Shown: positions 54,735 through 63,880 of the stretch, piece by piece
Layout of the letters: each line of letters begins with the position of its first letter
Position numbering within the stretch: the stretch's first letter is position 1
NCBI GenBank assembly: GCA_014190175.1
Contig: BJFZ01000001.1
Coordinates: 1-64,000 of the forward strand
Direction: 5' to 3'
From: Actinomycetes bacterium
GTDB lineage: Bacteria; Actinomycetota; Actinomycetes; Nanopelagicales; Nanopelagicaceae
DNA: 64,000 nucleotides
Notes under the pieces: generated by a model
What the model was told of the DNA's origin: nothing
Databases searched by the model: none
Seen by the model: only the letters and a program-made list of their open reading frames with translations
Made by a program: the position numbers and the translations under genes

Positions 54735-55463
54735 TTAGCGATCTTTTCGAAGAGTTTGCAAATCCTCTTTATGGGAGACATCAAGCAAGATGCCCATTGC
54801 ATTTTCCGCCGCGTCTTCATCACCCTCGGTAATTGCATCCACCAAGGTTTTGTGACGAACTAAAAATGTACCATCTATCTTGATTTGCGCATTAACAATC
54901 TCAAATCGTAAGCGCAGCATTGGAGTGAACAGCAGTGACAAGCGAGCCATGAACTCATTTTGGGTAGCTTGGAGAATTATGTTGTGAAACTCTAAATGAG
55001 CCGTATGCAATTTTTGCGATTCAGGACCTTCTTCAAAAAAAGCATCACGCATAATTTTCAATGAAGCGTTAAGTTTTGTTAAATCAGATGTACCGCGCTT
55101 ACGTGCAGCTAATCTTGCCGCTTGCATTTCATACATATACCGAACCTCGGAAAAGTCACTCATCAAGGCATTTGCATCTCCGGCGATCTGACACCAATGA
55201 ATCACTTGGGAATCAAGCAAATTCCATTCCCGCCGATTTAATACCACGGTACCGAGTTTGGTACGTGCGCGAGTCAAACCTAAATTATGCAAAATTTGTA
55301 GCGCTTCGCGAACAACCGTGCGACTTACTCCAAATGCGGATTCAAGATGAGTGGAAGTTAAAACTGTTCCCTCTGTAATTTTACCGGAAGCAATATCTAA
55401 ACCTAATTTTTCAACTAATTGATCCGAGAGTCCGGTCTCTGAACGCTGTAATTTATTTGGCAC
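54735..55463 (-). CDS. GntR/FadR-family transcriptional regulator (FCD domain)
   Basis: A 242-residue regulator. The winged helix-turn-helix (about 10-75) shows LGLDIASGKITEGTVL, LESAFGVSRTVVREALQILHNLGL; the all-helical FCD ligand domain (about 90-235) carries the metal-binding type residues in YEMQAARLAARKR and HTAHLEFHNIIL. The family senses sugar acids and carboxylates. Start is GTG with TAGCCT 6 bases upstream (leaderless). It lies downstream of recX but has its own promoter. Target genes are not evident. Confidence 0.87.
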   Translation of the reverse strand: MPNKLQRSETGLSDQLVEKLGLDIASGKITEGTVLTSTHLESAFGVSRTVVREALQILHNLGLTRARTKLGTVVLNRREWNLLDSQVIHWCQIAGDANALMSDFSEVRYMYEMQAARLAARKRGTSDLTKLNASLKIMRDAFFEEGPESQKLHTAHLEFHNIILQATQNEFMARLSLLFTPMLRLRFEIVNAQIKIDGTFLVRHKTLVDAITEGDEDAAENAMGILLDVSHKEDLQTLRKDR

Positions 55464-55469
55464 AAGAGC

Positions 55470-55475
55470 AGGCTA
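55470..55475 (-). promoter_or_regulatory. -10 element of a leaderless promoter (GntR regulator)
   Basis: TAGCCT lies 6 bases before the GTG at 55463, in the 30-base gap after recX. Confidence 0.45.
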
Positions 55476-55493
55476 CTCATATAAATGCTGAGA

Positions 55494-55997
55494 TTAAAGT
55501 TTGGTCTCTCGTAAGAGCTGTGAAATCAAATGGTGCGAGTACCCCTTACGAGCCAAAAATCCAGAAATCCGGCGATATTTCACCTCTGCACTCTCCCGTT
55601 GCAGTGAGCGTAATTTTTTTGCTACCAAAGCGGTCGCCACCGCTCTCTCACTCTCAGGATCGATCTGTTCCAAAGCGATGCTTATTTCGATATCCCCCAC
55701 GCCTTTTTGCCGTAATTCTCTAGCCAATACATTGCGCGATAAACCTTTATAGATGTGACGGGAGCGGGACCAATCATTTGCAAAAGCTTGATCATCAATT
55801 AATTTATGCTCAGTAAGTCGATCTAAAACACGACCAATTAAATCTGGTTCGGTGTTTTTCTTAAGTAGTACCGCATAAAGCTCACCCCTACTCTTTGCCC
55901 GACGTGAGAGTGCGTTTAGCGCAATCTTTGTCGCGGCTGAATACTCTGAATAGGGGTCAGCTTCAATCTGCATTTTTACTTCTTTAGAAATCAACAT
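55494..55997 (-). CDS. recX: Regulatory protein RecX
   Basis: A 167-residue RecA modulator that limits filament growth. Three RecX helical repeats are visible: [40 protein letters not shown] and [19 protein letters not shown]. The start at 55997 overlaps recA by 14 bases; an internal ATG at 55973 would remove the overlap and is possible. Cotranscribed with recA in the usual actinobacterial order. Confidence 0.92.
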   Translation of the reverse strand: MLISKEVKMQIEADPYSEYSAATKIALNALSRRAKSRGELYAVLLKKNTEPDLIGRVLDRLTEHKLIDDQAFANDWSRSRHIYKGLSRNVLARELRQKGVGDIEISIALEQIDPESERAVATALVAKKLRSLQRESAEVKYRRISGFLARKGYSHHLISQLLRETKL

Positions 55998-57105
55998 CCG
56001 CTGGTGCGATTGCTTCTTCTACCGCTGCAGCTAACGCTGGATCAATTGTTCCGATTGAGTAATTCTCTTTGATCTTGTTTTCAATCTCATTGGCAAGATC
56101 TGGGTTATCACGCAAGAAGGTACGTGAGTTTTCTTTACCCTGTCCAAGTTGGTCACCTTCGTAGGTATACCAAGCGCCAGATTTCTTAACCACGTTGCAT
56201 TCAACGCCAAGATCGATAAGTGATCCTTCACGTGAAATTCCAGTTCCGTAGATAATGTCAAACTCTGCTTGCTTGAATGGTGGTGCCATCTTATTTTTGA
56301 CCACCTTTACGCGAGTACGGTTTCCGACCGCTTCTTGGCCATCTTTAAGAGTTTCAATACGACGAACATCAAGTCGAATCGATGCATAAAACTTAAGTGC
56401 TTTTCCACCAGTAGTGGTCTCAGGTGATCCAAAGAAGACACCAATCTTTTCACGCAACTGGTTAATAAAGATTGCAGTTGTATTTGAAGTATGAAGTGCA
56501 CCTGTGATCTTACGAAGTGCTTGTGACATCAAACGTGCTTGCAAACCAACATGCGAATCGCCCATCTCACCTTCGATTTCTGCGCGAGGCACCAATGCTG
56601 CCACAGAGTCAATTACTACGATGTCGATTGCACCAGAACGGATTAACATATCCATAATTTCAAGTGCTTGTTCACCGGTATCTGGTTGTGAAACTAGAAG
56701 TGCATCGATATCTACACCAAGACGTTTTGCGTACTCTGGATCAAGTGCATGCTCTGCATCGATAAAGGCAGCAATTCCGCCAGCTTTTTGGGCATTTGCA
56801 ATTGCATGTAATGCCACAGTTGTTTTACCGCTTGATTCAGGTCCGTAAATTTCAACTACGCGTCCACGTGGCAATCCACCAATTCCAAGTGCTAGATCAA
56901 GTGCGATCGAGCCAGTTGGGATTACCTCGGTGATAACTCCACGACGATCACCCATTCGCATGACTGAGCCTTTTCCGTACTGTCTTTCAATTTGCGCAAG
57001 TGCGGTATCTAAAGCTTTGCCACGTTCGGCTTTTGCTTTATCGGTTACTGGATTTGTTTCAAATTTATTAACCTCAGATTTTGAGGATTCGGATTTTGGG
57101 GCCAT
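55984..57105 (-). CDS. recA: Recombinase RecA
   Basis: A 373-residue DNA-dependent ATPase for homologous recombination and SOS induction. The Walker A is GPESSGKT (residues 88-95), the Walker B region is [14 protein letters not shown], and the L1/L2 loops and [13 protein letters not shown]-terminal block are complete. No intein interrupts it. GAAAGG stands 9 bases before the ATG. An SOS box and a long (about 120-base) leader lie upstream. Confidence 0.97.
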   Translation of the reverse strand: MAPKSESSKSEVNKFETNPVTDKAKAERGKALDTALAQIERQYGKGSVMRMGDRRGVITEVIPTGSIALDLALGIGGLPRGRVVEIYGPESSGKTTVALHAIANAQKAGGIAAFIDAEHALDPEYAKRLGVDIDALLVSQPDTGEQALEIMDMLIRSGAIDIVVIDSVAALVPRAEIEGEMGDSHVGLQARLMSQALRKITGALHTSNTTAIFINQLREKIGVFFGSPETTTGGKALKFYASIRLDVRRIETLKDGQEAVGNRTRVKVVKNKMAPPFKQAEFDIIYGTGISREGSLIDLGVECNVVKKSGAWYTYEGDQLGQGKENSRTFLRDNPDLANEIENKIKENYSIGTIDPALAAAVEEAIAPADVDF

Positions 57106-57234
57106 TTTGGCTGACCTTTCGCTGGTAGGGGCTAACTGCTTTCCTGGCTGAAGATAGAGATAAGGGCTGACATGGTCGGCCTTTGATCTACCTTGCTGGG
57201 GGTAAACACCTGGGTGGTGTTCCTATGTGGAGAA

Positions 57235-57256
57235 GGGTATCCGAACAGATGTTCTA
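57235..57256 (-). promoter_or_regulatory. recA promoter with SOS box
   Basis: On the minus strand TAGAAC-ATCT-GTTCGG (57256-57241) is an SOS box with two changes from consensus, immediately followed by the -10-like TACCCT (57240-57235). The leader that follows has a 6-base stem AACACC/GGTGTT about 15 bases downstream. Confidence 0.65.
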
Positions 57257-57307
57257 ATTGCAACGACACGCCGGAACCGCCCCTTAACTGAACTCTTATG
57301 AGAGGGG

Positions 57308-57811
57308 TTAGAGGGAACGCTCGAGAGCCGCGATCGAACTTTCTAAATCGCCGCTGGCAATCGGGGCAAAAAACTGCGAAATGCACCAGCGCAGCGCGAA
57401 ATCTGCCCCAACCGAACTTGTCCGCAAGGAGGTAGCCAAAATGTTGCGCGCTTGATTCCAAATTGGAGTATCAGATATCTGCGCAAGGACAGCAATCAAA
57501 TGTGGTTCAAGTGATAAAACTTTTCTAAGCGCAGCATTTTGTGAAATCTCATTCGCAAGTAAGAAAAGTACTTCGCGTCGATCTGGAGCACTAGCAATTA
57601 AATTGCGCATCCGCTCAATCTCATCTTCGATTAAAGCCGCAACCAACTCATCTTTATCTCGAAAATGGTTATAGAGAGTTGCGCGAGCAACCTCACTGCG
57701 ATCGGCTATTTCGATCATATTTGCATTTCTAACACCGACTTCGGCAAAAACGATGCGTGCTCCATCAAGTAAGGCTTGACGGGTTCCGCTGGTTTTAGAT
57801 TTTGTTAACAC
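57308..57811 (-). CDS. TetR-family transcriptional regulator
   Basis: A 167-residue regulator. The N-terminal helix-turn-helix is LDGARIVFAEVGVRNANMIEIADRSEVARATLYNHFRDKDELVAAL; the C-terminal ligand domain is short. Start is GTG 57811 with AAAGGCG 4 bases upstream; it follows clgR by 9 bases, so the two regulators are coexpressed. Targets unknown; a role at the GTTAC-N6-GTAAC dyads is possible but nothing links them beyond operator type. Confidence 0.87.
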   Translation of the reverse strand: MLTKSKTSGTRQALLDGARIVFAEVGVRNANMIEIADRSEVARATLYNHFRDKDELVAALIEDEIERMRNLIASAPDRREVLFLLANEISQNAALRKVLSLEPHLIAVLAQISDTPIWNQARNILATSLRTSSVGADFALRWCISQFFAPIASGDLESSIAALERSL

Positions 57812-57820
57812 CGAACGCCT

Positions 57821-58117
57821 TTAGGCAGCGTCGACAATATCTTTTGGAGCACTGTTAGTGCCAACGACAGTAAGTCGAGTTGGCTCAGCAACTAAAACTG
57901 TTTGTGCTACTTCAGTAAGAACTCGTGAAAGTGGAAGGTCCAAAGCCATGCAAATTGCCGAAAGCAATTCAGATGATGGTTCTTTTTGACCGCGTTCAAC
58001 TTCAGACAAATATCCAAGTGATACGGCAGCATCGGCTGAAACTTGGCGCAAAGTGCGACCTTGTTCTTGGCGAGCCCGACGTAACGCTTCACCTAAATGG
58101 GCGCGTAATAAAACCAT
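57821..58117 (-). CDS. clgR: XRE-family regulator ClgR
   Basis: A 98-residue DNA-binding protein that in actinobacteria activates clp protease and other proteostasis genes. The helix-turn-helix is [20 protein letters not shown] and [20 protein letters not shown], very close to ClgR of other genera. The C-terminus ends Val-Asp-Ala-Ala, a ClpP-type degron. GGAGGAG stands 5 bases before the ATG. Position upstream of the TetR gene and downstream of cinA and pgsA matches the conserved pgsA-cinA-clgR order. Confidence 0.92.
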   Translation of the reverse strand: MVLLRAHLGEALRRARQEQGRTLRQVSADAAVSLGYLSEVERGQKEPSSELLSAICMALDLPLSRVLTEVAQTVLVAEPTRLTVVGTNSAPKDIVDAA

Positions 58118-58159
58118 TGAGCTCCTCCAATCCAGTAGAAATCAGCCAAATAATTATCT

Positions 58160-58660
58160 CTAATTTGTCCTAGGGTTAAGAATACGGGCAAAAGCCATTA
58201 ACGCACCTGCAACGCTCTCGCTGCGAACCTGATTTCGGCTCATTTCACTCGGAAACGCGTTGGAAATGACCGGATTAATGGCGGTTAGCACGCCCGGCCC
58301 GGCGATCCCAATCCACACAGTTCCGGCTGGCCGGCCATTGTGCGGCCCCGGCCCGGCCACTCCGGTAGTTGATAAGCCCCAGGTTGCCGCAAATTTAGAT
58401 TGTGCCCCAAATGCCATTGCTTGGGCCACCTCAATACTTACTGCACCAAATTCATCTAGAAGTTCGGGCGAAACCTTCAAATCGCTAATCTTCAAAAGAT
58501 TTGAGTAAGCAACAATTCCACCGGCGAATACATTTGATGCACCAGCGATATCGATCAGTGAACCTGATAAGTGTCCGCCGGTAATCGACTCAGCAACGCC
58601 AATACTTTCACCACGTTTGGTCAACTCTGAAACTATAAATTCTGCATCATTCATTTCCAT
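58160..58660 (-). CDS. cinA: CinA C-terminal-type nicotinamide-nucleotide amidase
   Basis: A 166-residue single-domain CinA/PncC protein deamidating nicotinamide mononucleotide. Signatures are SIGVAESITGGHLSGSLIDIAGAS and STTGVAGPGPHNGRPAGTVWIG. The N-terminal MoCF-like domain of long CinA proteins is absent, as usual in actinobacteria. The ATG overlaps the pgsA stop by one base (TAATG). Confidence 0.92.
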   Translation of the reverse strand: MEMNDAEFIVSELTKRGESIGVAESITGGHLSGSLIDIAGASNVFAGGIVAYSNLLKISDLKVSPELLDEFGAVSIEVAQAMAFGAQSKFAATWGLSTTGVAGPGPHNGRPAGTVWIGIAGPGVLTAINPVISNAFPSEMSRNQVRSESVAGALMAFARILNPRTN

Positions 58661-59202
58661 TAATCCTTCTTAAGGGCAGCTTGAAAATACTGCGCGCCGG
58701 TATACAAAGTTACCGCAATAGTTGCATACATAAACAAGTCTCGTGCGGTGTGGAAAGCAGTACTTAATGGAAGAACATAAAATCCGGTTGAAAACCCTTG
58801 CATCGTTGTTTTAATTTTTCCACCACGACTGGCCTGAATTACTTTTCCAGCATTTCGCTTAACAACAATTAGCCGCAAAACAGTGACGGCTAATTCCCGT
58901 CCCAGAATTACTGCGGTGATCCACCATGGAAGGTATCCCAAAATTGAAACACTGATCATGGCTGAGCCAATTAGTAATTTATCGGCAACTGGATCTAAAA
59001 ATTTTCCAAGTTCAGTTATTTCATTTCTTGCACGCGCCAATTTTCCATCAAGTAAATCAGTCATACCGACTAGAAAAAACCCCACCCATGCAATCGTGCG
59101 CCAAGTTGAATCATCTCCCCCGTTATGGAAAAGGGCGAGTACGCAAAAGGGTATTAATACAATTCTTGTAATTGTTAGTGCATTAGGTAAATTAATTTGC
59201 AT
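58660..59202 (-). CDS. pgsA: CDP-diacylglycerol--glycerol-3-phosphate 3-phosphatidyltransferase
   Basis: A 180-residue integral membrane enzyme making phosphatidylglycerol phosphate. The CDP-alcohol phosphotransferase motif is [30 protein letters not shown], with the conserved Asp residues; five hydrophobic helices are visible. ATG 59202 is preferred because GGAG lies 9 bases before it; TTG 59229 and ATG 59217 are alternatives. It overlaps the rimO 3' end by 11 bases. The same order occurs at Rv2746c (pgsA3). Confidence 0.9.
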   Translation of the reverse strand: MQINLPNALTITRIVLIPFCVLALFHNGGDDSTWRTIAWVGFFLVGMTDLLDGKLARARNEITELGKFLDPVADKLLIGSAMISVSILGYLPWWITAVILGRELAVTVLRLIVVKRNAGKVIQASRGGKIKTTMQGFSTGFYVLPLSTAFHTARDLFMYATIAVTLYTGAQYFQAALKKD

Positions 59203-60571
59203 GTAAATCTGCTCCATCGGTTGCCACAACTCGAGCCTTTACATATGAGCCAACTGCAGCGGCTGAATTCAGCAAGTAAGTACTGCCATCAACTTCAGGT
59301 CCTTGATGGGCTGCCCTGCCTTCTTGGGTGGCTCTGTCTTCAACAAGCACAATAACTTCTTCGCCAATTCGCTCGTTCGCCCGATCGCTCAACAATTGTT
59401 CAACAAGGGAGTTAACTTCCTCCACTCGATTTCTGATTTCACGCTGATCTAATTTATCTGGCAAAGTTTCAGCTTCGGTTCCATCTTCATCGCTATAGCC
59501 AAAGATGCCAATTGCATCCAACCTTGCTTGGCCAAGGAATTTAAGCAACTCTTGAAAATCACTTTCATCTTCACCGGGGAATCCAACAATAAAATTTGAT
59601 CGAATTCCGGCAAGCGGCGCTTTGCTCCTGATTTGAGCAATCAAATCCAAGAATTTATCGGTGTCACCAAACCTACGCATACTTCTTGTAATTTTCGCAC
59701 TCGCATGCTGAAAGGAGAGATCAAAATAAGGAACAACTTTTGGAATTGAGGTCATGGCATCTATCAAAGTTGGTCGCATCTCTGCTGGTTGCAGATATGA
59801 GAGTCTGATCCGTGAAATTCCATCGATATCGGCCAACTGCGGAAGCAGCTCTTCCATCGCTCTTATATTTCCTAAATCTTTTCCATATGAAGTCGTGTTC
59901 TCACTTACTAAGAAAATTTCACTAACTCCGTTATCAGCCAACCATTTAGTTTCACTAATAATTTCATCCTGAGTGCGCGATACAAAAGCACCTCGAAAAA
60001 ATGGGATAGCGCAAAAGGTGCAGCGCCGATCACATCCTGCTGCAATTTTTAATGGTGCTACAGGTGCGTTATCCAATCTTTTTCTAAGAACGCGTTCGCC
60101 CTCACCCATTTTGGCATTTCTTACAGGTTGCACGGATTGTTTGCGCTCTGCAGGTGCGATTGGAAGCAATTTACGACGATCACTTGGTGCGTGAGCTTGA
60201 ATGTTTTCTCCAGCCAAAATTTTTGTTAAGCGATCTGAAATATCTGCATAATGATCGAATCCTAAAATTCCATCCGCTTCTGGAAGGGCCGCAGCTAATT
60301 CTTTTCCATATCTTTCGGCCATGCAACCAACTGCTACAACCTTTTTTAATTTCTTAGAGTTCCCCTGCTTTAATGAATTTGCCTCTAGTACTGCATCGAT
60401 CGAATCCTTTTTCGCCGCTTCAACAAAACCACAGGTATTAATTAGTGCGACATCCGCTTCCTCAGCCTTAGCGACTAATTCCCAGCCATCATTAGCTAAA
60501 CGAGCAGCCAGCTCTTCTGAATCAGTTTCATTGCGCGAGCAACCTAAAGTAACTAGAGCAACTTTTTTCAT
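59192..60571 (-). CDS. rimO: Ribosomal protein S12 methylthiotransferase
   Basis: A 459-residue radical SAM enzyme that thiomethylates an Asp of ribosomal protein uS12. UPF0004 cysteines are in [21 protein letters not shown] and [10 protein letters not shown]; the radical SAM motif is [15 protein letters not shown]; a C-terminal TRAM domain ends the protein. CSRNETDSE and GFVEAAK distinguish it from its paralogue MiaB in the same window. AAAGAG stands 8 bases before the ATG. Confidence 0.94.
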   Translation of the reverse strand: MKKVALVTLGCSRNETDSEELAARLANDGWELVAKAEEADVALINTCGFVEAAKKDSIDAVLEANSLKQGNSKKLKKVVAVGCMAERYGKELAAALPEADGILGFDHYADISDRLTKILAGENIQAHAPSDRRKLLPIAPAERKQSVQPVRNAKMGEGERVLRKRLDNAPVAPLKIAAGCDRRCTFCAIPFFRGAFVSRTQDEIISETKWLADNGVSEIFLVSENTTSYGKDLGNIRAMEELLPQLADIDGISRIRLSYLQPAEMRPTLIDAMTSIPKVVPYFDLSFQHASAKITRSMRRFGDTDKFLDLIAQIRSKAPLAGIRSNFIVGFPGEDESDFQELLKFLGQARLDAIGIFGYSDEDGTEAETLPDKLDQREIRNRVEEVNSLVEQLLSDRANERIGEEVIVLVEDRATQEGRAAHQGPEVDGSTYLLNSAAAVGSYVKARVVATDGADLHAN

Positions 60572-60610
60572 GAGTTCTGCTCTTTAAATTCGGTATCAGC
60601 TGAAAAAGGG

Positions 60611-61360
60611 TTAGCCAGCAACCGGTGCGTCATCGGCCACAATTTGCAGACGTACGACTTCACCGATTTTGCCCGGGATACCACGATCTTCACCATTGAC
60701 GGTCAGCGTAACAGCACCAGCATTTCCGATCACAAATCTAAGCAATTGCGGATCGGTAAACTCCTTTGTTTCGCCTTTTCTGACTTCGCCAGTAAAAATC
60801 GAATTGCCAGTGGCATCACTTACTGATATCCATGAATAGCTTTTAATTCCAGTGATGACAACTTTGGCTTCTGGCTCAAGTGAGGCAGTTGCCGGTATCT
60901 GTTCTTCTGTCGAAGGTGATGTTGAACTTTCAGAGGTTGCAGTAACTACTTCATTTTTCGGAGAACTTCCGGAAATTTGCACCACAGTTACAATTGCTAT
61001 AACTGCAATTGCAATCATTGATAATGTTTTCCAACTTGCTTTGGTGGATTTGGAAGGTTTCTCAAGATTGCGCTTACCTTTTTCAGAAAGATCTAAAAGT
61101 GCAGTTTCGAATTTGCCGAACTTCTCATCAAATTGTTCAAGTAGAGATTTGGAATCTATTCTTAAAATTCCAGCGATAACTTTTAAATGTCCGCGCGCAT
61201 ATGTATCTCCACCACACAAGGAGAAATCATCATTTTCAATTGCTTCTACTACTGTAACTCTTAATTTTGCACGATCGGCAACTTCAGCAATTGTGAGGTC
61301 AGCACCTTTTCGCGCTGTGCGAATTTCTTCGCCAATACTGCCGATGCCGCCAGTACTCAT
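60611..61360 (-). CDS. RodZ-like helix-turn-helix membrane protein
   Basis: A 249-residue bitopic protein. The N-terminal HTH_25 domain (about 8-75, IGEEIRTARKGADLTIAEVADRAKL, ENDDFSLCGGDTYARGHLKVIAGIL) is cytoplasmic, one transmembrane helix follows at about 110-130 (TLSMIAIAVIAIVTVVQI), and the periplasmic end is a DUF4115 beta domain. This is the RodZ architecture, a morphogenetic partner of MreB in other bacteria; many actinobacteria carry it next to ftsK. AGGAGG lies 6 bases before the ATG. Confidence 0.85.
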   Translation of the reverse strand: MSTGGIGSIGEEIRTARKGADLTIAEVADRAKLRVTVVEAIENDDFSLCGGDTYARGHLKVIAGILRIDSKSLLEQFDEKFGKFETALLDLSEKGKRNLEKPSKSTKASWKTLSMIAIAVIAIVTVVQISGSSPKNEVVTATSESSTSPSTEEQIPATASLEPEAKVVITGIKSYSWISVSDATGNSIFTGEVRKGETKEFTDPQLLRFVIGNAGAVTLTVNGEDRGIPGKIGEVVRLQIVADDAPVAG

Positions 61361-61463
61361 GTGCCACCTCCTACTTCGGGGGTTACGAAGCCAAGAAATC
61401 TAGGTGATAAATAGTAAAGTTTAGAGTCATGCAATTACAAGGTGCAATTTTCTTAACAAAAGG

Positions 61464-63830
61464 TTAATTTCTGAGTGAAGCCAAAACCTCAGCGATATCG
61501 TCCGCTCTTATTAGGACATCCCGTGCCTTTGAACCTTCAGATGGCCCAACGATTCCGCGACTTTCCATTAAATCCATCAATCGTCCAGCTTTGGCAAAAC
61601 CCACTCGTAACTTACGTTGCAACATTGAAGTTGATCCGAACTGTGTTCCAACTACTAATTCAACAGCTTGTAATAGCAAATCTAAATCGTCTCCAATATC
61701 GGCATCAACATCTTTGCGAATCGAGGCTGCCACCGTAACATCATCGCGATATTGCGTTCCGCGTTGTCCTTTAATGTGAGTAGTGATCGCTTCAATTTCA
61801 CGTTCTGAAATATATGCACCTTGAATTCGCATCGCACGACTTGCTCCCATTGGGATAAATAACCCGTCGCCTTGACCTACCAACTTCTCTGCTCCTGGTG
61901 TATCTAAAATAACTCGGCTATCAGCCAAACTGCTTGTAGCAAATGCAAGTCGTGACGGAACATTTGCCTTAATTAATCCAGTCACGATATCCACACTTGG
62001 ACGTTGTGTAGCAAGAACTAAGTGAATACCAGCAGCACGTGCAAGTTGAGTGATACGTACAATTGAATCTTCCACATCTCGTGGCGCAATCATCATTAAA
62101 TCTGCCAACTCATCAACAATTACTAATAAGTATGGATAAGGTTTCATTTTCCGTTGGCTACCTGGTGGCGGAGCAATTTTTCCAGCCCGAAGTGCTTTGT
62201 TGAAATCATCAATGTGACGGAAACCAAAGTTAGAGAGATCGTCATAACGAAGATCCATCTCACGTACTACCCACTGCAAAGCATCAGCAGCTTTCTTGGG
62301 GTTAGTAATAATTGGGGTAATTAAATGTGGCAATCCCTCGTACGCATTTAATTCCACCCGTTTTGGATCAATCAAAATCATCCGAACTTCATCAGGTGTG
62401 GAACGAGCAAGAATTGAAGTTACTAATGAGTTGATCATGCTTGATTTACCAGAACCTGTGGCTCCAGCTACAAGAAGATGTGGCATTTTTGCAAGATTTA
62501 CACAGATGAAATTTCCTTCAACATCTTTACCAAGCCCAATAACTAATGGGTGTTGTTCGTTTGCCGCTACCGCTGAGCGCAAAACATCACCAAGTGCCAC
62601 AACTTCACGATCTGAATTTGGGATCTCAATTCCAACCGCAGATTTTCCTGGAATTGGGCTCAAGATTCGAACATCACTGCTTGCCACGGCATATGAGATA
62701 TTTTTAGCAAGAGCAGTAATTCTTTCAACTTTAACTGCATTACCTAATTCAACTTCATAGCGCGTGACAGTTGGACCACGCATAAATCCAACAACTTCTG
62801 CATCAATATCAAATTGCAAAAATACTTCAGTCAGCGCTTCAACAACTGTTTCATTAGCTTTTGTTTTTGCCTTAGATCCTGGCGCGCTCCTGAGTAGCTC
62901 GAGTGAGGGCAATATGTAATCCAGTGCTTCATCCAACTCTAACTGTTCGGCATCATTGGCTTTATTAGCGAAGGAAGGAATTGCTGCAATGGCAACAGTT
63001 GGCGTTAACTCTTGTGAAGTAATTTGAGTGGTCAGGAGTTGAGTATCATCTTCATGATCTGTTTCCTCTATCTCCTCTTCCTCTTCAAATGCAATTTCTT
63101 CATCAGAATCAGGTGATCCAATTACCGGCGAATCAAAAGGTGCGTTTTCGCTAATTTCAAAAGCTTCTTCTTCGCGTCTGGCCCGCCGGTCTTCAATCAT
63201 TCCCTGTGCGCCATTAAATAGTTCGCGTACTCTACTAATTACTTCGCTAAATGGAGTGGCAGTGGTTACTAAAAGACCAAAGCAGATAATCAATAATAAA
63301 ATTGGAGTGGCAATCCAATAAGTTAGTAATGCAACTAATGGGGTGGAAATCGCAAAACCCAACCATCCCCCACCAGATCGCATATCCGTTGCGCCATCTG
63401 AAAATATTGGAGAACCAGCAAGTATGTGAATTAGTCCGCCAGCACTAAATAAGGTAATAAGTAAACCAATTGTTACTCGACCGGTTGCTGCACTTTCATT
63501 TGGAGTACGCAACATACGGACACCCATATAAATTAAAAATATTGGAGTAATAATTGCTAAGCGACCAAATGCGCCAGCAAGGAAAGAGTAGATACTGTTT
63601 CCCAGGAAGTTATCTAGGTGCATCCAAACGCCAGTTACGCTCACTAGCGCTAAAACAATAAGCAATAAGCCAATGCCATCTCGACGATGTGCCGGCTCTA
63701 ACTCTTTTGCACCTCTAAATATAAATCGAATTGCCCCACCCAATGCGTGCGCAATGAACATCCAAATAGCGCTAAGAACGCCACTGGTTTTGCGCGCGCC
63801 TTTTCGAGCATTTTTACCACGGGAAGCCAT
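61464..63830 (-). CDS. ftsK: FtsK/SpoIIIE-family DNA translocase
   Basis: A 788-residue motor pumping chromosomal DNA through the closing septum. Four N-terminal membrane helices (about 45-185), an acidic linker (about 220-265), then alpha, beta and gamma domains. Walker A is VAGATGSGKSSMI, Walker B LLVIVDELADLMM; TQRPSVDIVTGLIKANVPSR is a family signature; the DNA-reading gamma winged helix (STSMLQRKLRVGFAKAGRLM) is present at the C-terminus. TACCCT 6 bases before the ATG indicates a leaderless message. Confidence 0.95.
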   Translation of the reverse strand: MASRGKNARKGARKTSGVLSAIWMFIAHALGGAIRFIFRGAKELEPAHRRDGIGLLLIVLALVSVTGVWMHLDNFLGNSIYSFLAGAFGRLAIITPIFLIYMGVRMLRTPNESAATGRVTIGLLITLFSAGGLIHILAGSPIFSDGATDMRSGGGWLGFAISTPLVALLTYWIATPILLLIICFGLLVTTATPFSEVISRVRELFNGAQGMIEDRRARREEEAFEISENAPFDSPVIGSPDSDEEIAFEEEEEIEETDHEDDTQLLTTQITSQELTPTVAIAAIPSFANKANDAEQLELDEALDYILPSLELLRSAPGSKAKTKANETVVEALTEVFLQFDIDAEVVGFMRGPTVTRYEVELGNAVKVERITALAKNISYAVASSDVRILSPIPGKSAVGIEIPNSDREVVALGDVLRSAVAANEQHPLVIGLGKDVEGNFICVNLAKMPHLLVAGATGSGKSSMINSLVTSILARSTPDEVRMILIDPKRVELNAYEGLPHLITPIITNPKKAADALQWVVREMDLRYDDLSNFGFRHIDDFNKALRAGKIAPPPGSQRKMKPYPYLLVIVDELADLMMIAPRDVEDSIVRITQLARAAGIHLVLATQRPSVDIVTGLIKANVPSRLAFATSSLADSRVILDTPGAEKLVGQGDGLFIPMGASRAMRIQGAYISEREIEAITTHIKGQRGTQYRDDVTVAASIRKDVDADIGDDLDLLLQAVELVVGTQFGSTSMLQRKLRVGFAKAGRLMDLMESRGIVGPSEGSKARDVLIRADDIAEVLASLRN

Positions 63831-63836
63831 ATTCGC

Positions 63837-63842
63837 AGGGTA
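63837..63842 (-). promoter_or_regulatory. -10 element of a leaderless promoter (ftsK)
   Basis: TACCCT lies 6 bases before the ATG at 63830, in the 50-base gap after the RNase J gene. Confidence 0.45.
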
Positions 63843-63880
63843 ATTCCTCGCCCGTAATTAACCGCACAGGCGCGCCGATT

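Noticed and set aside
55984..57105. Intein in recA
   Set aside because: The protein is 373 residues and aligns continuously with family motifs; there is no insertion.
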